From PWQG01 sp050486205 (lineage in GTDB: Bacteria; Pseudomonadota; Gammaproteobacteria; Pseudomonadales; Pseudohongiellaceae): 64,000 nucleotides of DNA. Below are positions 44,721 to 53,222 of the stretch, piece by piece (position 1 is the first letter of the stretch; each line of letters opens with the position of its first letter). A program made the translations under genes and the position numbers. The stretch is taken from assembly GCA_050486205.1 (NCBI GenBank), contig JBJHCW010000001.1:453354-517353 (forward strand), read 5' to 3'. The notes beneath the pieces were generated by a model. The model saw only the letters and a list, made by a program, of their open reading frames with translations, searched no databases and was not told the DNA's origin.

Positions 44721-45244
44721 CCACCCTGGCCTCCCGCCTTCACTACAGGCAGGCGCAGAAAGCCGACATGCCCTGGGCCTACGCCCTGTTCCGTCGTCAC
44801 CTGAAACCCTACATCGAGCAGACCTGGGGCTGGGACGAGGTTTTCCAGCAGCACAGCTTTGAGGTCAATCTGCCGGCGGCCGACTGGCAGATTGTGTCTG
44901 TTTCGGAATCTGTTTCGGCATCCGGCGCCACGCCAGCGTCCGGTTCACTGCAGGACGTAGCGGCCTACTGCGTCAAACACAGGGCCGATCATATTCATCT
45001 GGCCATGCTGGTGGTGCAGGCAGAGCGCCAGGGTCAGGGTCTGGGCCGCCGTATCATCACACACATCCAGCAACTGGCCAGCGCCAGGGGCTCAGAAATC
45101 AGACTCAGCGTTCTTAAATGTAACCCCGCTCACCACTTTTATCGCGCAACCGGGTTTCTGGTCACCGCGCAGGATCCGGACCGCTACCAGTTCAACTGGA
45201 CGCCGCCATCATCAACAACAGCTCGGCAGTCTTCTCACGCATAA
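44717..45244 (+). CDS. GNAT family N-acetyltransferase
   Basis: The 175-residue protein has a GNAT fold: an acetyl-CoA loop VQAERQGQGLGRRIITHI (Q/RxxGxG/A) and LSVLKCNPAHHFYRATGFLV in the final strands. A short Ser/Ala stretch (SVSESVSASGATPASGS) interrupts the centre. The ATG overlaps the stop of the RimB-RimK gene, so it may act on the same ribosomal or related target (inference). It overlaps the convergent manB gene by 53 bases. Confidence 0.85.
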   Translation: MTTLASRLHYRQAQKADMPWAYALFRRHLKPYIEQTWGWDEVFQQHSFEVNLPAADWQIVSVSESVSASGATPASGSLQDVAAYCVKHRADHIHLAMLVVQAERQGQGLGRRIITHIQQLASARGSEIRLSVLKCNPAHHFYRATGFLVTAQDPDRYQFNWTPPSSTTARQSSHA

Positions 45245-46553
45245 GCGCTTCATCGGCTCTGGACTCGACGTTGAGTCGAACCACTGGCTCGGTATTGGAC
45301 ATACGCACATTGAAGCGCCAGTTCTCAAAATCCATGCCCAGACCATCGGTATGATCGATAGCCAGCGCCAGATCCCCATAGTGCGCCTGGATGCGCTCAA
45401 GCAATGCCGGCGGATCCTCAATACGGCGATTGATTTCCCCGCTGGCCGGATAGGCGGCCATGCGCTCTTCCACCATTGTGGAGAAAGGCTTGCCGGTCTT
45501 GCTGATCATCTCTGCCACCAGCAACCAGGGAATCATGCCCGAATCACAATATGAAAAATCACGAAAGTAGTGATGCGCACTCATCTCACCGCCGTAAATG
45601 GCGTCCTCAGCACGCATCCGCTCCTTGATGAATGCGTGTCCGGTCTTGCATTGAACGGCCTTTCCATGCGCCTTTTCCACAATATCAATAGTATTCCATG
45701 TCAGCCTGGGGTCATGTACCACACTTGAACCGGGATGCCGCTCGAGAAATGCCTGCGCGAGCAGCCCCACCAGATAGTAACCTTCAATGAAGCGGCCAGT
45801 TTCATCAAAGAAAAAACAGCGGTCGAAATCCCCATCCCAGGCAATACCGAGATCGGCCTTGTTGCTCAACACAGCCTCGATGGTAGGCGCACGATTCTCT
45901 TCCAGCAGGGGGTTGGGCACACCATTGGGGAAGTGCCCGTCCGGCTCGTGATGTATACAGATGAACTCAAACGGCAAACGAGCAGCCAGTGCATCAAGCA
46001 CCGGACCAGCGGCGCCATTGCCGGCATTGACCACCAGACGCAAGGGTTTCAGTGAATCGACATCGATGTATCCCATCAAATGATCGATGTAGTCCGGGCG
46101 GGTATTCCTGTCATGAATCTGCCCAGCTGACTCCGGCGCATCGAACTCTCCACGCTCGGCCAGGCGGCGGATATCGTGCAGCCCCGTGTCGCCACTGATC
46201 GGACGCGATCCTTCACGCACCAGCTTCATGCCGTTGTAATCCATCGGGTTGTGGCTGGCAGTCACAATAATGCCCGCATCGGCCATCAGGTGCGACGTTG
46301 CAAAGTACACCTCCTCGGTGCCGCACTGGCCAATGTCCAGAACATCAGCGCCAGCCTCGCAGATGCCGCGCTTGAGAGCGGCCGACAGCGACGGGCTGCT
46401 CAGGCGTATATCGTGACCCACTACCACCGACCCGGCCTGCAGGTATTGCACGGTTGCGCGCCCGATTCGGTACGCTACATCTTCGTTCAGATCATCCGGC
46501 ACCCGCCCGCGAATGTCATAGGCCTTGAAGCAACTGATATCAATTGAGCTCAT
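45192..46553 (-). CDS. manB: Phosphomannomutase/phosphoglucomutase
   Basis: The 453-residue alpha-D-phosphohexomutase makes mannose 1-phosphate or glucose 1-phosphate for envelope polysaccharides. The phosphoserine loop is IVTASHNPMDYNGMKL, the Mg site DGDFDRCFFFD, the sugar-specificity loop GGEMSAHHYFRDF, and the phosphate-binding end RMSNTEPVVRLNVE. Called cpsG or manB in relatives; AlgC-type enzymes are longer. galU follows upstream in the same direction (3-base gap), so they form a nucleotide-sugar operon. Confidence 0.93.
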   Translation of the reverse strand: MSSIDISCFKAYDIRGRVPDDLNEDVAYRIGRATVQYLQAGSVVVGHDIRLSSPSLSAALKRGICEAGADVLDIGQCGTEEVYFATSHLMADAGIIVTASHNPMDYNGMKLVREGSRPISGDTGLHDIRRLAERGEFDAPESAGQIHDRNTRPDYIDHLMGYIDVDSLKPLRLVVNAGNGAAGPVLDALAARLPFEFICIHHEPDGHFPNGVPNPLLEENRAPTIEAVLSNKADLGIAWDGDFDRCFFFDETGRFIEGYYLVGLLAQAFLERHPGSSVVHDPRLTWNTIDIVEKAHGKAVQCKTGHAFIKERMRAEDAIYGGEMSAHHYFRDFSYCDSGMIPWLLVAEMISKTGKPFSTMVEERMAAYPASGEINRRIEDPPALLERIQAHYGDLALAIDHTDGLGMDFENWRFNVRMSNTEPVVRLNVESRADEALMREKTAELLLMMAASS

Positions 46554-46556
46554 GGT

Positions 46557-47396
46557 TCACCCGCTGTTCTTGCCGTAAATATGCTTGTAACTGTAGTTGG
46601 TGGCCTCCATGAAGCCTTCAATGCTGCCACAATCAAAGCGCCTGCCCTTGAACCTGTATGCCAATACACCACCTTTCAGAGCCTGGGTCATCAGTGCATC
46701 CGTGATCTGCAACTCACCGTTTCTTCCTGGCGGGGTGGTGCGCAAAATGTCAAAGATATCGGGCGTGAGAATATATCGCCCGATGATGGCGAGATTGCTG
46801 GGCGCATCTGCCGGCTCCGGCTTCTCCACCATCTGGTCAACGCGGTACAGGCCCGGCGCTTCCTCCTTGCCACCAATGACACCATACTTGTAGGTCTCAT
46901 CAGCTGGCACCTCTTCGATGGCAACAATGCTGCACTTGTGTTCCCGGTACAGTGCCACCATCTGCGCCAGCACACCATCGTCCCCGGTCACACAAAAATC
47001 ATCAGCCAGCAGAACCGCAAAAACATTATTGCCGATCAGCGTCTCACCGGTCAGGATGGCATGACCCAGGCCTTTCATTTCAACCTGACGCGTGTAGGAA
47101 AACGTACACACATCAATGACATTTCTGATATCAACAAGCTGCTTCTCTTTTGACGTGCCGGCTATCTGGTGCTCAAGCTCGTAACTGATGTCAAAGTGAT
47201 CTTCCAGTGCCCGTTTGCCGCGCCCGGTCACAATCGCCATGTCAGTGATACCTGCTGCCATTGCTTCTTCGACACCGTACTGGATCAGGGGCTTGTTGAC
47301 CACGGGCAACATTTCCTTGGGCATTGACTTGGTCACCGGCAGGAACCGGGTACCATAGCCTGCGGCCGGAAACAGGCACTTTTTGATCTCGCTCAT
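46557..47396 (-). CDS. galU: UTP-glucose-1-phosphate uridylyltransferase
   Basis: The 279-residue enzyme makes UDP-glucose from UTP and glucose 1-phosphate. FPAAGYGTRFLPVTKSMPKE is the nucleotidyl-transfer motif, followed by VNKPLIQYGVEEA and VEKPEPADAPSNLAIIGRYIL; FDCGSIEGFMEAT is near the end. ATG 47396 follows AAGGAG. It is first in a minus-strand unit with manB, divergent from fabA. Confidence 0.93.
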   Translation of the reverse strand: MSEIKKCLFPAAGYGTRFLPVTKSMPKEMLPVVNKPLIQYGVEEAMAAGITDMAIVTGRGKRALEDHFDISYELEHQIAGTSKEKQLVDIRNVIDVCTFSYTRQVEMKGLGHAILTGETLIGNNVFAVLLADDFCVTGDDGVLAQMVALYREHKCSIVAIEEVPADETYKYGVIGGKEEAPGLYRVDQMVEKPEPADAPSNLAIIGRYILTPDIFDILRTTPPGRNGELQITDALMTQALKGGVLAYRFKGRRFDCGSIEGFMEATNYSYKHIYGKNSG

Positions 47397-47564
47397 TGCA
47401 ACTCCTTGATTCGTCGTTCGTTTGTTTGTGTCATAATAGCAGGCAAATTCCATGCCCTTTGCGACAATACACCCCGGATACCAGAACTCGCAGCGCTTCG
47501 GGGATCTCGCAAGCGGCTACGACAACAGCAACGGCAAAAATAGTATCGATTATTTGGACAGCAC

Positions 47565-47577
47565 GCGATAATATCGC
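47565..47577. promoter_or_regulatory. Dyad GCGATA-N1-TATCGC upstream of fabA
   Basis: The 13-base perfect inverted repeat lies 40 bases before the fabA start in the galU/fabA divergent region, overlapping where a -35/-10 could lie. It suits a homodimeric repressor of unsaturated fatty-acid synthesis, but it does not resemble a FabR, FadR or DesT site known to me. A neighbouring ATCGAT lies at 47545-47550. Confidence 0.4.
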
Positions 47578-47617
47578 ATTTTTCCCGGCAGTACGCCCTC
47601 AACCGACAGTTCTTCTC

Positions 47618-48151
47618 ATGCCTGAATCCAATGGACACATCCAGAAAAGCAGCTACACCCGCGACGAATTGCTTGATTGCGGCTATGGCCGCATGTTCGG
47701 CCCCGGCAACGCGCGCCTGCCTGTGGGCAACATGCTCATGGTCGACCGTATTACCAGAATCAGTGATGCCGGCGGCAAGTATGGCAAGGGCGAAATCATT
47801 GCCGAACTGGATATCCGTCCCGATCTCTGGTTCTTTGACTGTCATTTCCCGGAAGATCCCGTCATGCCGGGTTGCCTGGGACTGGATGCCATGTGGCAGC
47901 TTGTGGGTTTTTATCTGGGTTGGCGCGGCAATCTTGGCAAGGGTCGAGCACTGGGCGCATCGGAAGTGAAATTCAGTGGCGAAATTCTTCCCGATGCCAG
48001 CCGGGTCGTATATAACATCCATCTGCAGCGCGTGATAGAAAGAAAGCTTGTCATGGGTATTGCCGATGGCACAGTTGCAGTGGATGGCAAGGTCATCTAC
48101 ACCACCAAGGGATTGAAGGTCGGGCTGTTCAGGCCCGGCAACACGTTCTGA
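47618..48151 (+). CDS. fabA: 3-hydroxydecanoyl-ACP dehydratase/isomerase FabA
   Basis: The 177-residue hotdog enzyme dehydrates hydroxydecanoyl-ACP and isomerises the product, starting unsaturated fatty-acid synthesis. The catalytic His76 is in FFDCHFPEDPVMPGCLGLD, with Asp in GLDAMWQL and the helix before it GNMLMVDRI. ATG 47618 gives the normal length. fabB follows 33 bases later. Confidence 0.95.
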   Translation: MPESNGHIQKSSYTRDELLDCGYGRMFGPGNARLPVGNMLMVDRITRISDAGGKYGKGEIIAELDIRPDLWFFDCHFPEDPVMPGCLGLDAMWQLVGFYLGWRGNLGKGRALGASEVKFSGEILPDASRVVYNIHLQRVIERKLVMGIADGTVAVDGKVIYTTKGLKVGLFRPGNTF

Positions 48152-48184
48152 CACGAACAAGCACAGTCGAAGCACGAGGTATTT

Positions 48185-49402
48185 ATGAAACGCGTTGTTG
48201 TGACCGGTATTGGCATTGTGTCATGCATAGGCAATGACAAAGCCGCAGTACTGGACGCCCTGCGCTATGGCCGCAGTGGCATTACCTACAATCCCGAGTA
48301 TGAGGAGATGGGACTTCGCAGCCACATTTCCGGCCGAGTGGACATCAACTACGAGGATCACATTGACCGCAAGGTTCTGCGCTTCATGGGAGATGCAGCC
48401 GCTTATGGTTATATTGCCATGCAGCAGGCCATCGATGACGCAGCACTGAAGCCCGACCAGGTCTCGAACTTCCGGACCGGCATCATCATGGGCGCCGGCG
48501 GTTCATCCTCGGAAGATCAGGTGGAAGCGGCTGACATCCTGCGCACCAAGGGACTGCGGCGGATCGGGCCCTATCGCGTAACCCGCACCATGGGCAGCAC
48601 GGTTTCGGCCTGCCTGGCTACGCCGTTCCGCATCAAGGGTGTCAACTACTCGATCTCCTCTGCCTGCGCCACCAGCGCACACTGTATCGGCAATGCTGTG
48701 GAGCTGATCCAGCTCGGCAAACAGGACGTGGTCTTTGCCGGTGGCGGAGAGGCCGAGCACTGGACACTGACCAATATGTTCGATGCCATGGGCGCCCTGT
48801 CCACCAAATACAACGACGCACCGGACAAGGCTTCCCGACCCTTTGACACCGCGCGCGATGGCTTTGTCATTGCCGGCGGTGGCGCTGTCATGGTTGTCGA
48901 GTCGCTGGATCATGCACTGGCGCGCGGCGCGCGTATCTACGCAGAAATTACCGGCTACGGCGCAACATCTGATGGCCATGACATGGTTGCGCCTTCTGGC
49001 GAAGGCGGCGCACGGGCCATGGAAATGGCTCGCGCCACAGCCACTCGTGAGGTGGACTACCTGAACACACACGGCACCAGCACGCCGACCGGCGACCTGT
49101 CCGAACTGGCCGCCATAAAACAGGTGTTTGGCGACAAGGCACCCATCATCAGCTCCACCAAATCACTCACCGGCCACTCACTGGGGGCTACCGGCGCCCA
49201 GGAAGCCATCTACAGTCTGCTGATGATGGAACACGGCTTTGTCTCGGCATCGGCCAATATTGATGAGCTGGTACCCGAAGCCGACGGCCTGCGCGTGGCC
49301 ACCGAACGCATGGATGACGTCAGAATCGACTGCGTGATGTCCAACAGTTTCGGATTCGGAGGTACCAATGCCTGCCTGGTGTTTGAACGCTACGAATCGT
49401 GA
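48185..49402 (+). CDS. fabB: Beta-ketoacyl-ACP synthase I FabB
   Basis: The 405-residue condensing enzyme elongates fatty acids, including cis-3-enoyl intermediates from FabA. The nucleophile is Cys161 in SISSACATSAHCIG; the two catalytic His are in THGTSTPTGD and KSLTGHSLGATGAQE. The GFGGTNACLVF ending is typical. Its stop overlaps the start of the DsbD-alpha gene by 35 bases. Confidence 0.96.
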   Translation: MKRVVVTGIGIVSCIGNDKAAVLDALRYGRSGITYNPEYEEMGLRSHISGRVDINYEDHIDRKVLRFMGDAAAYGYIAMQQAIDDAALKPDQVSNFRTGIIMGAGGSSSEDQVEAADILRTKGLRRIGPYRVTRTMGSTVSACLATPFRIKGVNYSISSACATSAHCIGNAVELIQLGKQDVVFAGGGEAEHWTLTNMFDAMGALSTKYNDAPDKASRPFDTARDGFVIAGGGAVMVVESLDHALARGARIYAEITGYGATSDGHDMVAPSGEGGARAMEMARATATREVDYLNTHGTSTPTGDLSELAAIKQVFGDKAPIISSTKSLTGHSLGATGAQEAIYSLLMMEHGFVSASANIDELVPEADGLRVATERMDDVRIDCVMSNSFGFGGTNACLVFERYES

Positions 49403-49877
49403 TTGTTACGCCTGGTTGCCTGCCTGTGTGATCCTGTTCGCAGTCATCACAGGCAGCACCACCGCCAGCGCCAACCCGTTCGGGAGTGGTACTGGCCAGG
49501 GCGGCAGCCTTGGTGGCGCCACCGAGCCACGCTTCCTGCCAGTTGACGACGCTTTTGCCTGGTTTGTGGCACTCGATGCCGAGGACCGTATCTCGATTCA
49601 CTGGCAGATCGCGCCGGGCTATTACCTGTATCGGGAGCAGTTCGATTTCCAGCTGGTTGATGGTGATCATGCACTGAAAGTGAGCCTGCCAGAGGCCGTG
49701 CCCCATAATGATGTCTATTTCGGCGATGTAGAGATCTACTACGACAGGGTTCAGGCAACCCTTTATCTGCCTGAAGGGCTGGGTCGCCGGTTCACCCTGC
49801 AAATCCGCTACCAGGGCTGCGCCGAAGCCGGTCTGTGTTACCCTCCGGAGCGCCGCGAAGTTGAAATAGACCGCTAA
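49368..49877 (+). CDS. Stand-alone DsbD alpha (N-terminal) domain, periplasmic
   Basis: The 169-residue protein has a signal peptide (LPACVILFAVITGSTTASA, cleavage near 35) and one DsbD alpha domain: FLPVDDAFAWFV, WQIAPGYYLYREQF, and the redox pair in YQGCAEAGLCYPPE (Cys151, Cys157). Full DsbD also has a membrane domain (beta) and a thioredoxin-like domain (gamma), both absent: the stop follows the alpha domain and aroQ starts 75 bases later. In pseudomonads the full dsbD/dipZ gene occupies this place before aroQ. It could still pass electrons from another membrane carrier, such as CcdA-like proteins, to a periplasmic partner. The start inside fabB is inferred from the signal peptide. Confidence 0.82.
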   Translation: MPAWCLNATNRDCYAWLPACVILFAVITGSTTASANPFGSGTGQGGSLGGATEPRFLPVDDAFAWFVALDAEDRISIHWQIAPGYYLYREQFDFQLVDGDHALKVSLPEAVPHNDVYFGDVEIYYDRVQATLYLPEGLGRRFTLQIRYQGCAEAGLCYPPERREVEIDR

Positions 49878-49913
49878 AATCTACGATTGATAGTGAATTC
49901 CACAAAAAAATCT

Positions 49914-49952
49914 GAGAAAATGCTGCCAAAATAGCAGATCCTGAATTTTCTC
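49914..49952 (+). promoter_or_regulatory. Hairpin at the aroQ start codon
   Basis: GAGAAAAT (49914-49921) and ATTTTCTC (49945-49952) are exact complements enclosing an inner CTGC/GCAG pair (49923-49926 and 49934-49937). The second arm ends directly at the aroQ ATG, and no Shine-Dalgarno sequence is visible there. It may control aroQ translation. Confidence 0.4.
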
Positions 49953-50393
49953 ATGGCTACAATACTGGTAATCAATGGCCCAAACCTCAATCTGCTTGGC
50001 AGTCGTGAACCGGCCGTGTATGGGTCCGATACCCTGGACGACATCAACGCGCGCCTGAATCAGCGCTGCCTGGATACAGGTCACCACCTGCTTACGCTGC
50101 AAAGCAATGCCGAATACGAACTCATTGAACGTATCCATGACGCCCGCCGCGAAGGTGTCAATTTCATTGTGTTCAACCCGGCTGCGTTCACACACACCAG
50201 TATTGCCCTGCGAGATGCATTGCTCGCTGTCGAGATTCCGTTCATCGAAGTACATCTGTCCAATGTGCACAAGCGTGAACCGTTTCGTCAGCATTCCTAT
50301 TTTTCCGACATCGCGGTCGGCACCATTGTCGGACTCGGCCCCCAGGGGTACGAACTGGCGCTGGAAGCCGCCATCAATCACCTGACCCAATGA
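49953..50393 (+). CDS. aroQ: 3-Dehydroquinate dehydratase, type II
   Basis: The 146-residue enzyme removes water from 3-dehydroquinate in the shikimate pathway. ILVINGPNLNLLGSREPAVYG, QSNAEYELIERIHDA, FNPAAFTHTSIALRDAL and IEVHLSNVHKREPFR match type II enzymes; the catalytic Tyr and His are in YG and HLSN. It opens the aroQ-accB-accC-prmA run, but the preceding 75 bases differ by being AT-rich with a hairpin. Confidence 0.95.
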   Translation: MATILVINGPNLNLLGSREPAVYGSDTLDDINARLNQRCLDTGHHLLTLQSNAEYELIERIHDARREGVNFIVFNPAAFTHTSIALRDALLAVEIPFIEVHLSNVHKREPFRQHSYFSDIAVGTIVGLGPQGYELALEAAINHLTQ

Positions 50394-50418
50394 TCTGAAC
50401 TGAAGCAAGAGAGCCCGT

Positions 50419-50871
50419 ATGGATATCAGAAAAGTCAAAAAACTTATCGAGCTGCTGGAGTCGTCCGATGTAGCCGAAATCGAAATCAAGGAAGGCGAGG
50501 AAGCTGTCCGCATAAGCCGCAGCAGCTCGGTATCATTGGCTGCACAGGTCCATCACGCTGCGCCGGTGGCACCAGCGCCAGCGCCTGCACCAGCCGCACC
50601 CGCGCCGGCCGCTGAACCGGAAAGCAAGAAAGTACGCGGCAACGTGGTCAAATCCCCGATGGTCGGCACGTTCTACAGAGCACCGTCACCGTCGTCACCG
50701 TCATTTGTTGAAGTCGGACAACACGTCAAGGTTGGTGATGTGATCTGCATCATCGAGGCAATGAAGATGATGAACCAGATCGAGGCTGACCACAGTGGTG
50801 TCGTCGAGGCAATTCTTGTCGAAGACGGAGAGCCAGTCGAATACGACCAGGCTCTGGTCACCATCGTTTAA
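50419..50871 (+). CDS. accB: Acetyl-CoA carboxylase biotin carboxyl carrier protein
   Basis: The 150-residue carrier has an N-terminal dimerisation helix region, a Pro/Ala-rich linker (about 47-66), and the biotinyl domain with the biotinylated Lys116 in IIEAMKMMNQIEADHSG. It carries carboxybiotin from AccC to the carboxyltransferase in the first step of fatty-acid synthesis. accC follows 17 bases later. Confidence 0.96.
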   Translation: MDIRKVKKLIELLESSDVAEIEIKEGEEAVRISRSSSVSLAAQVHHAAPVAPAPAPAPAAPAPAAEPESKKVRGNVVKSPMVGTFYRAPSPSSPSFVEVGQHVKVGDVICIIEAMKMMNQIEADHSGVVEAILVEDGEPVEYDQALVTIV

Positions 50872-50888
50872 CCAAGGGTAGTATCTCC

Positions 50889-52247
50889 ATGCTCGAAAAA
50901 GTTCTCATCGCCAACCGCGGCGAAATTGCCCTTCGCATCCTGCGCGCCTGCAAGGAGCTCGGCATCAAGACCGTAGCCGTGCATTCCAGCGCGGACAAGG
51001 ACCTGATGCATGTGCGCCTGGCTGATGAGTCGGTGTGCATTGGCCCACCCAGCCCCACTGACAGTTATCTGAATGTGCCGGCCATCATCAGCGCCACCGA
51101 GGTAACCGATGCGGTTGCCATTCACCCCGGATACGGCTTTCTGTCAGAGAACGCCGACTTTGCCGAACAGGTTGAAAAAAGCGGTTTTGTATTCATCGGT
51201 CCAACTGCCGACACCATTCGCCTGATGGGCGACAAGGTCTCGGCCATCAATGCCATGCGCGCTGCCGGTGTGCCTACCGTACCGGGATCTGACGGCCCGC
51301 TGGACAACAATGGCGACCGCACACTGGAAATTGCGCGAAAAATCGGTTTCCCGGTCATCATCAAGGCAGCTGCAGGTGGCGGCGGACGCGGTATGCGTGT
51401 GGTGCACAATGAAGCCGCGCTGCTCAAAGCTGTCTATGTGACCCAGTCTGAAGCCAAAGCCGCCTTCGGCAACGACACTGTCTATCTGGAGAAATTCCTG
51501 GTAAACCCACGCCACGTGGAAATACAGGTTCTGGGCGACGGCAAGGGCAACGCCATCCACCTGGGTGATCGTGACTGCTCCCTGCAGCGCCGCCACCAGA
51601 AAGTACTGGAAGAGGCGCCTGCACCCGGCATCCCCGATCACATTCGGGCTGAAGTTGCCGAAACCTGCATGAACGCCTGCCGAAAGATGAAGTACCGTGG
51701 CGCCGGCACGCTGGAGTTCCTGTACGAGGACGAACGCTTCTACTTTATCGAGATGAATACCCGTGTGCAGGTGGAGCATCCGGTCACCGAAATGGTCACC
51801 GGCGTGGACATCGTCAAGGAACAGCTCAAAATCGCCAGCGGGATTCCGCTGACGCTCAAGCAATCCGATATACAGATCCGCGGTCATTCCATCGAGTGCC
51901 GGATCAACGCCGAGGATCCAAGCAATTTCATGCCCTGCCCCGGCAAGATCAATCTGTACCATGCGCCTGGTGGCAATGGCATAAGGGTCGACTCACACAT
52001 TTACAGCGGCTACACCGTGCCTCCCAACTATGACTCACTGATTGCCAAGCTCATTACCTATGGTGACACGCGGGATCAGGCCCTGGCGCGCATGCAGAAC
52101 GCCCTGGACGAGATTCTGATTGATGGTATTCGCACCAATGTGCCGTTGCACAAGGACATCGTCCGTGATCCGGGTTTCAGGGCCGGCGGCGTCAACATCC
52201 ACTATCTGGAGAAAATGCTGGGTATCAACAGCAAGAGCGGGTCCTGA
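50889..52247 (+). CDS. accC: Acetyl-CoA carboxylase biotin carboxylase subunit
   Basis: The 452-residue ATP-grasp enzyme carboxylates biotin on AccB. Motifs: KVLIANRGEIALRILRACKE, the ATP Gly-rich loop AAAGGGGRGMRVV, RDCSLQRRHQKVLEEAPAP, YFIEMNTRVQVEHPVTE and the C-terminal ECRINAEDPSNF. Length is normal. It is cotranscribed with accB. Confidence 0.97.
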   Translation: MLEKVLIANRGEIALRILRACKELGIKTVAVHSSADKDLMHVRLADESVCIGPPSPTDSYLNVPAIISATEVTDAVAIHPGYGFLSENADFAEQVEKSGFVFIGPTADTIRLMGDKVSAINAMRAAGVPTVPGSDGPLDNNGDRTLEIARKIGFPVIIKAAAGGGGRGMRVVHNEAALLKAVYVTQSEAKAAFGNDTVYLEKFLVNPRHVEIQVLGDGKGNAIHLGDRDCSLQRRHQKVLEEAPAPGIPDHIRAEVAETCMNACRKMKYRGAGTLEFLYEDERFYFIEMNTRVQVEHPVTEMVTGVDIVKEQLKIASGIPLTLKQSDIQIRGHSIECRINAEDPSNFMPCPGKINLYHAPGGNGIRVDSHIYSGYTVPPNYDSLIAKLITYGDTRDQALARMQNALDEILIDGIRTNVPLHKDIVRDPGFRAGGVNIHYLEKMLGINSKSGS

Positions 52248-52285
52248 ACGGATGGCGCGCCTGAACAACCCTGTGGTGCCCTGAC

Positions 52286-53179
52286 GTGACCTGGCATCAA
52301 CTCAGCATACACATCACCCGTGACCAGGCCGAACCGCTGGAACAACTTCTGTTGGCCCAGGGTTCGGTGTCGGTAACACTGCAGGATGCCGGCGACGAAC
52401 CGGTTTTCCAGCTCGACCGCGACAGCATCCCCCTGTGGCAACAGATTGTGGTCACGGCGCTGTTTGACAGTGCGCAGCAGGCCAGCCAGGCACAGATGAG
52501 CGCTGTAGCCCAGATGCAGGCATACGGCCTTTCAACAGCCGACACCCGCATCGACGTGCTACCCGATACAGACTGGGAGCGGGCCTGGATGTCCGATTTC
52601 AAACCCCTGCAGTTCGGTCGGCGCTTGTGGGTCTGCCCAAGCTGGAGCGAGGTACCGGACCCATCCGCGGTCAATATCATGCTGGACCCAGGCCTGGCAT
52701 TCGGCTCGGGCACACATCCCACCACCGCCCTTTGCCTGGCCTGGCTGGACGCCCAGCCGCTGAAGGGCAAGCGGCTGATCGACTACGGTTGCGGCTCGGG
52801 CATTCTTGCCATTGCAGCGGCACTGCTCGGCGCAGAACCGGTGATCGCGGTGGATAACGATCCACAGGCGCTGATCGCCTGCAACAACAACCGCGCCATG
52901 AATAACATTTCCAGTGAGTCACTGACAGCCTGGTTGCCCGGTGAGCATCCGGAGGAACCGGCTGATTTCCTGGTTGCCAACATTCTCTCCGGCCCCCTGC
53001 AATCACTGACTCCGGTGCTGACCAGGCTTGTACGCCCCGGTGGCAGGATTCTGCTGTCCGGCGTGTTGTCCGACCAGACCCGGGATATAATCAACAGCTA
53101 CCAGAGCGGGTTCAGGATGTCCGAACCGGTGCTCGACAAGGAATGGGTTCGCATTGAAGGAACACGTCTGGCAAACTGA
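52286..53179 (+). CDS. prmA: Ribosomal protein L11 methyltransferase
   Basis: The 297-residue SAM-dependent enzyme methylates ribosomal protein L11. After an N-terminal substrate-recognition domain, the methyltransferase motif LIDYGCGSGILAIAAALLGA and the NPPx-like DFLVANILSGPLQSL appear; GTHPTTALCLAWL is family-specific. It begins at GTG 52286. In line with pseudomonads it follows accC. Confidence 0.93.
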   Translation: MTWHQLSIHITRDQAEPLEQLLLAQGSVSVTLQDAGDEPVFQLDRDSIPLWQQIVVTALFDSAQQASQAQMSAVAQMQAYGLSTADTRIDVLPDTDWERAWMSDFKPLQFGRRLWVCPSWSEVPDPSAVNIMLDPGLAFGSGTHPTTALCLAWLDAQPLKGKRLIDYGCGSGILAIAAALLGAEPVIAVDNDPQALIACNNNRAMNNISSESLTAWLPGEHPEEPADFLVANILSGPLQSLTPVLTRLVRPGGRILLSGVLSDQTRDIINSYQSGFRMSEPVLDKEWVRIEGTRLAN

Positions 53180-53222
53180 TGTCCGCTCGCGACTTTCCGC
53201 TTTTTTTGGGAGCCTCTGATTA

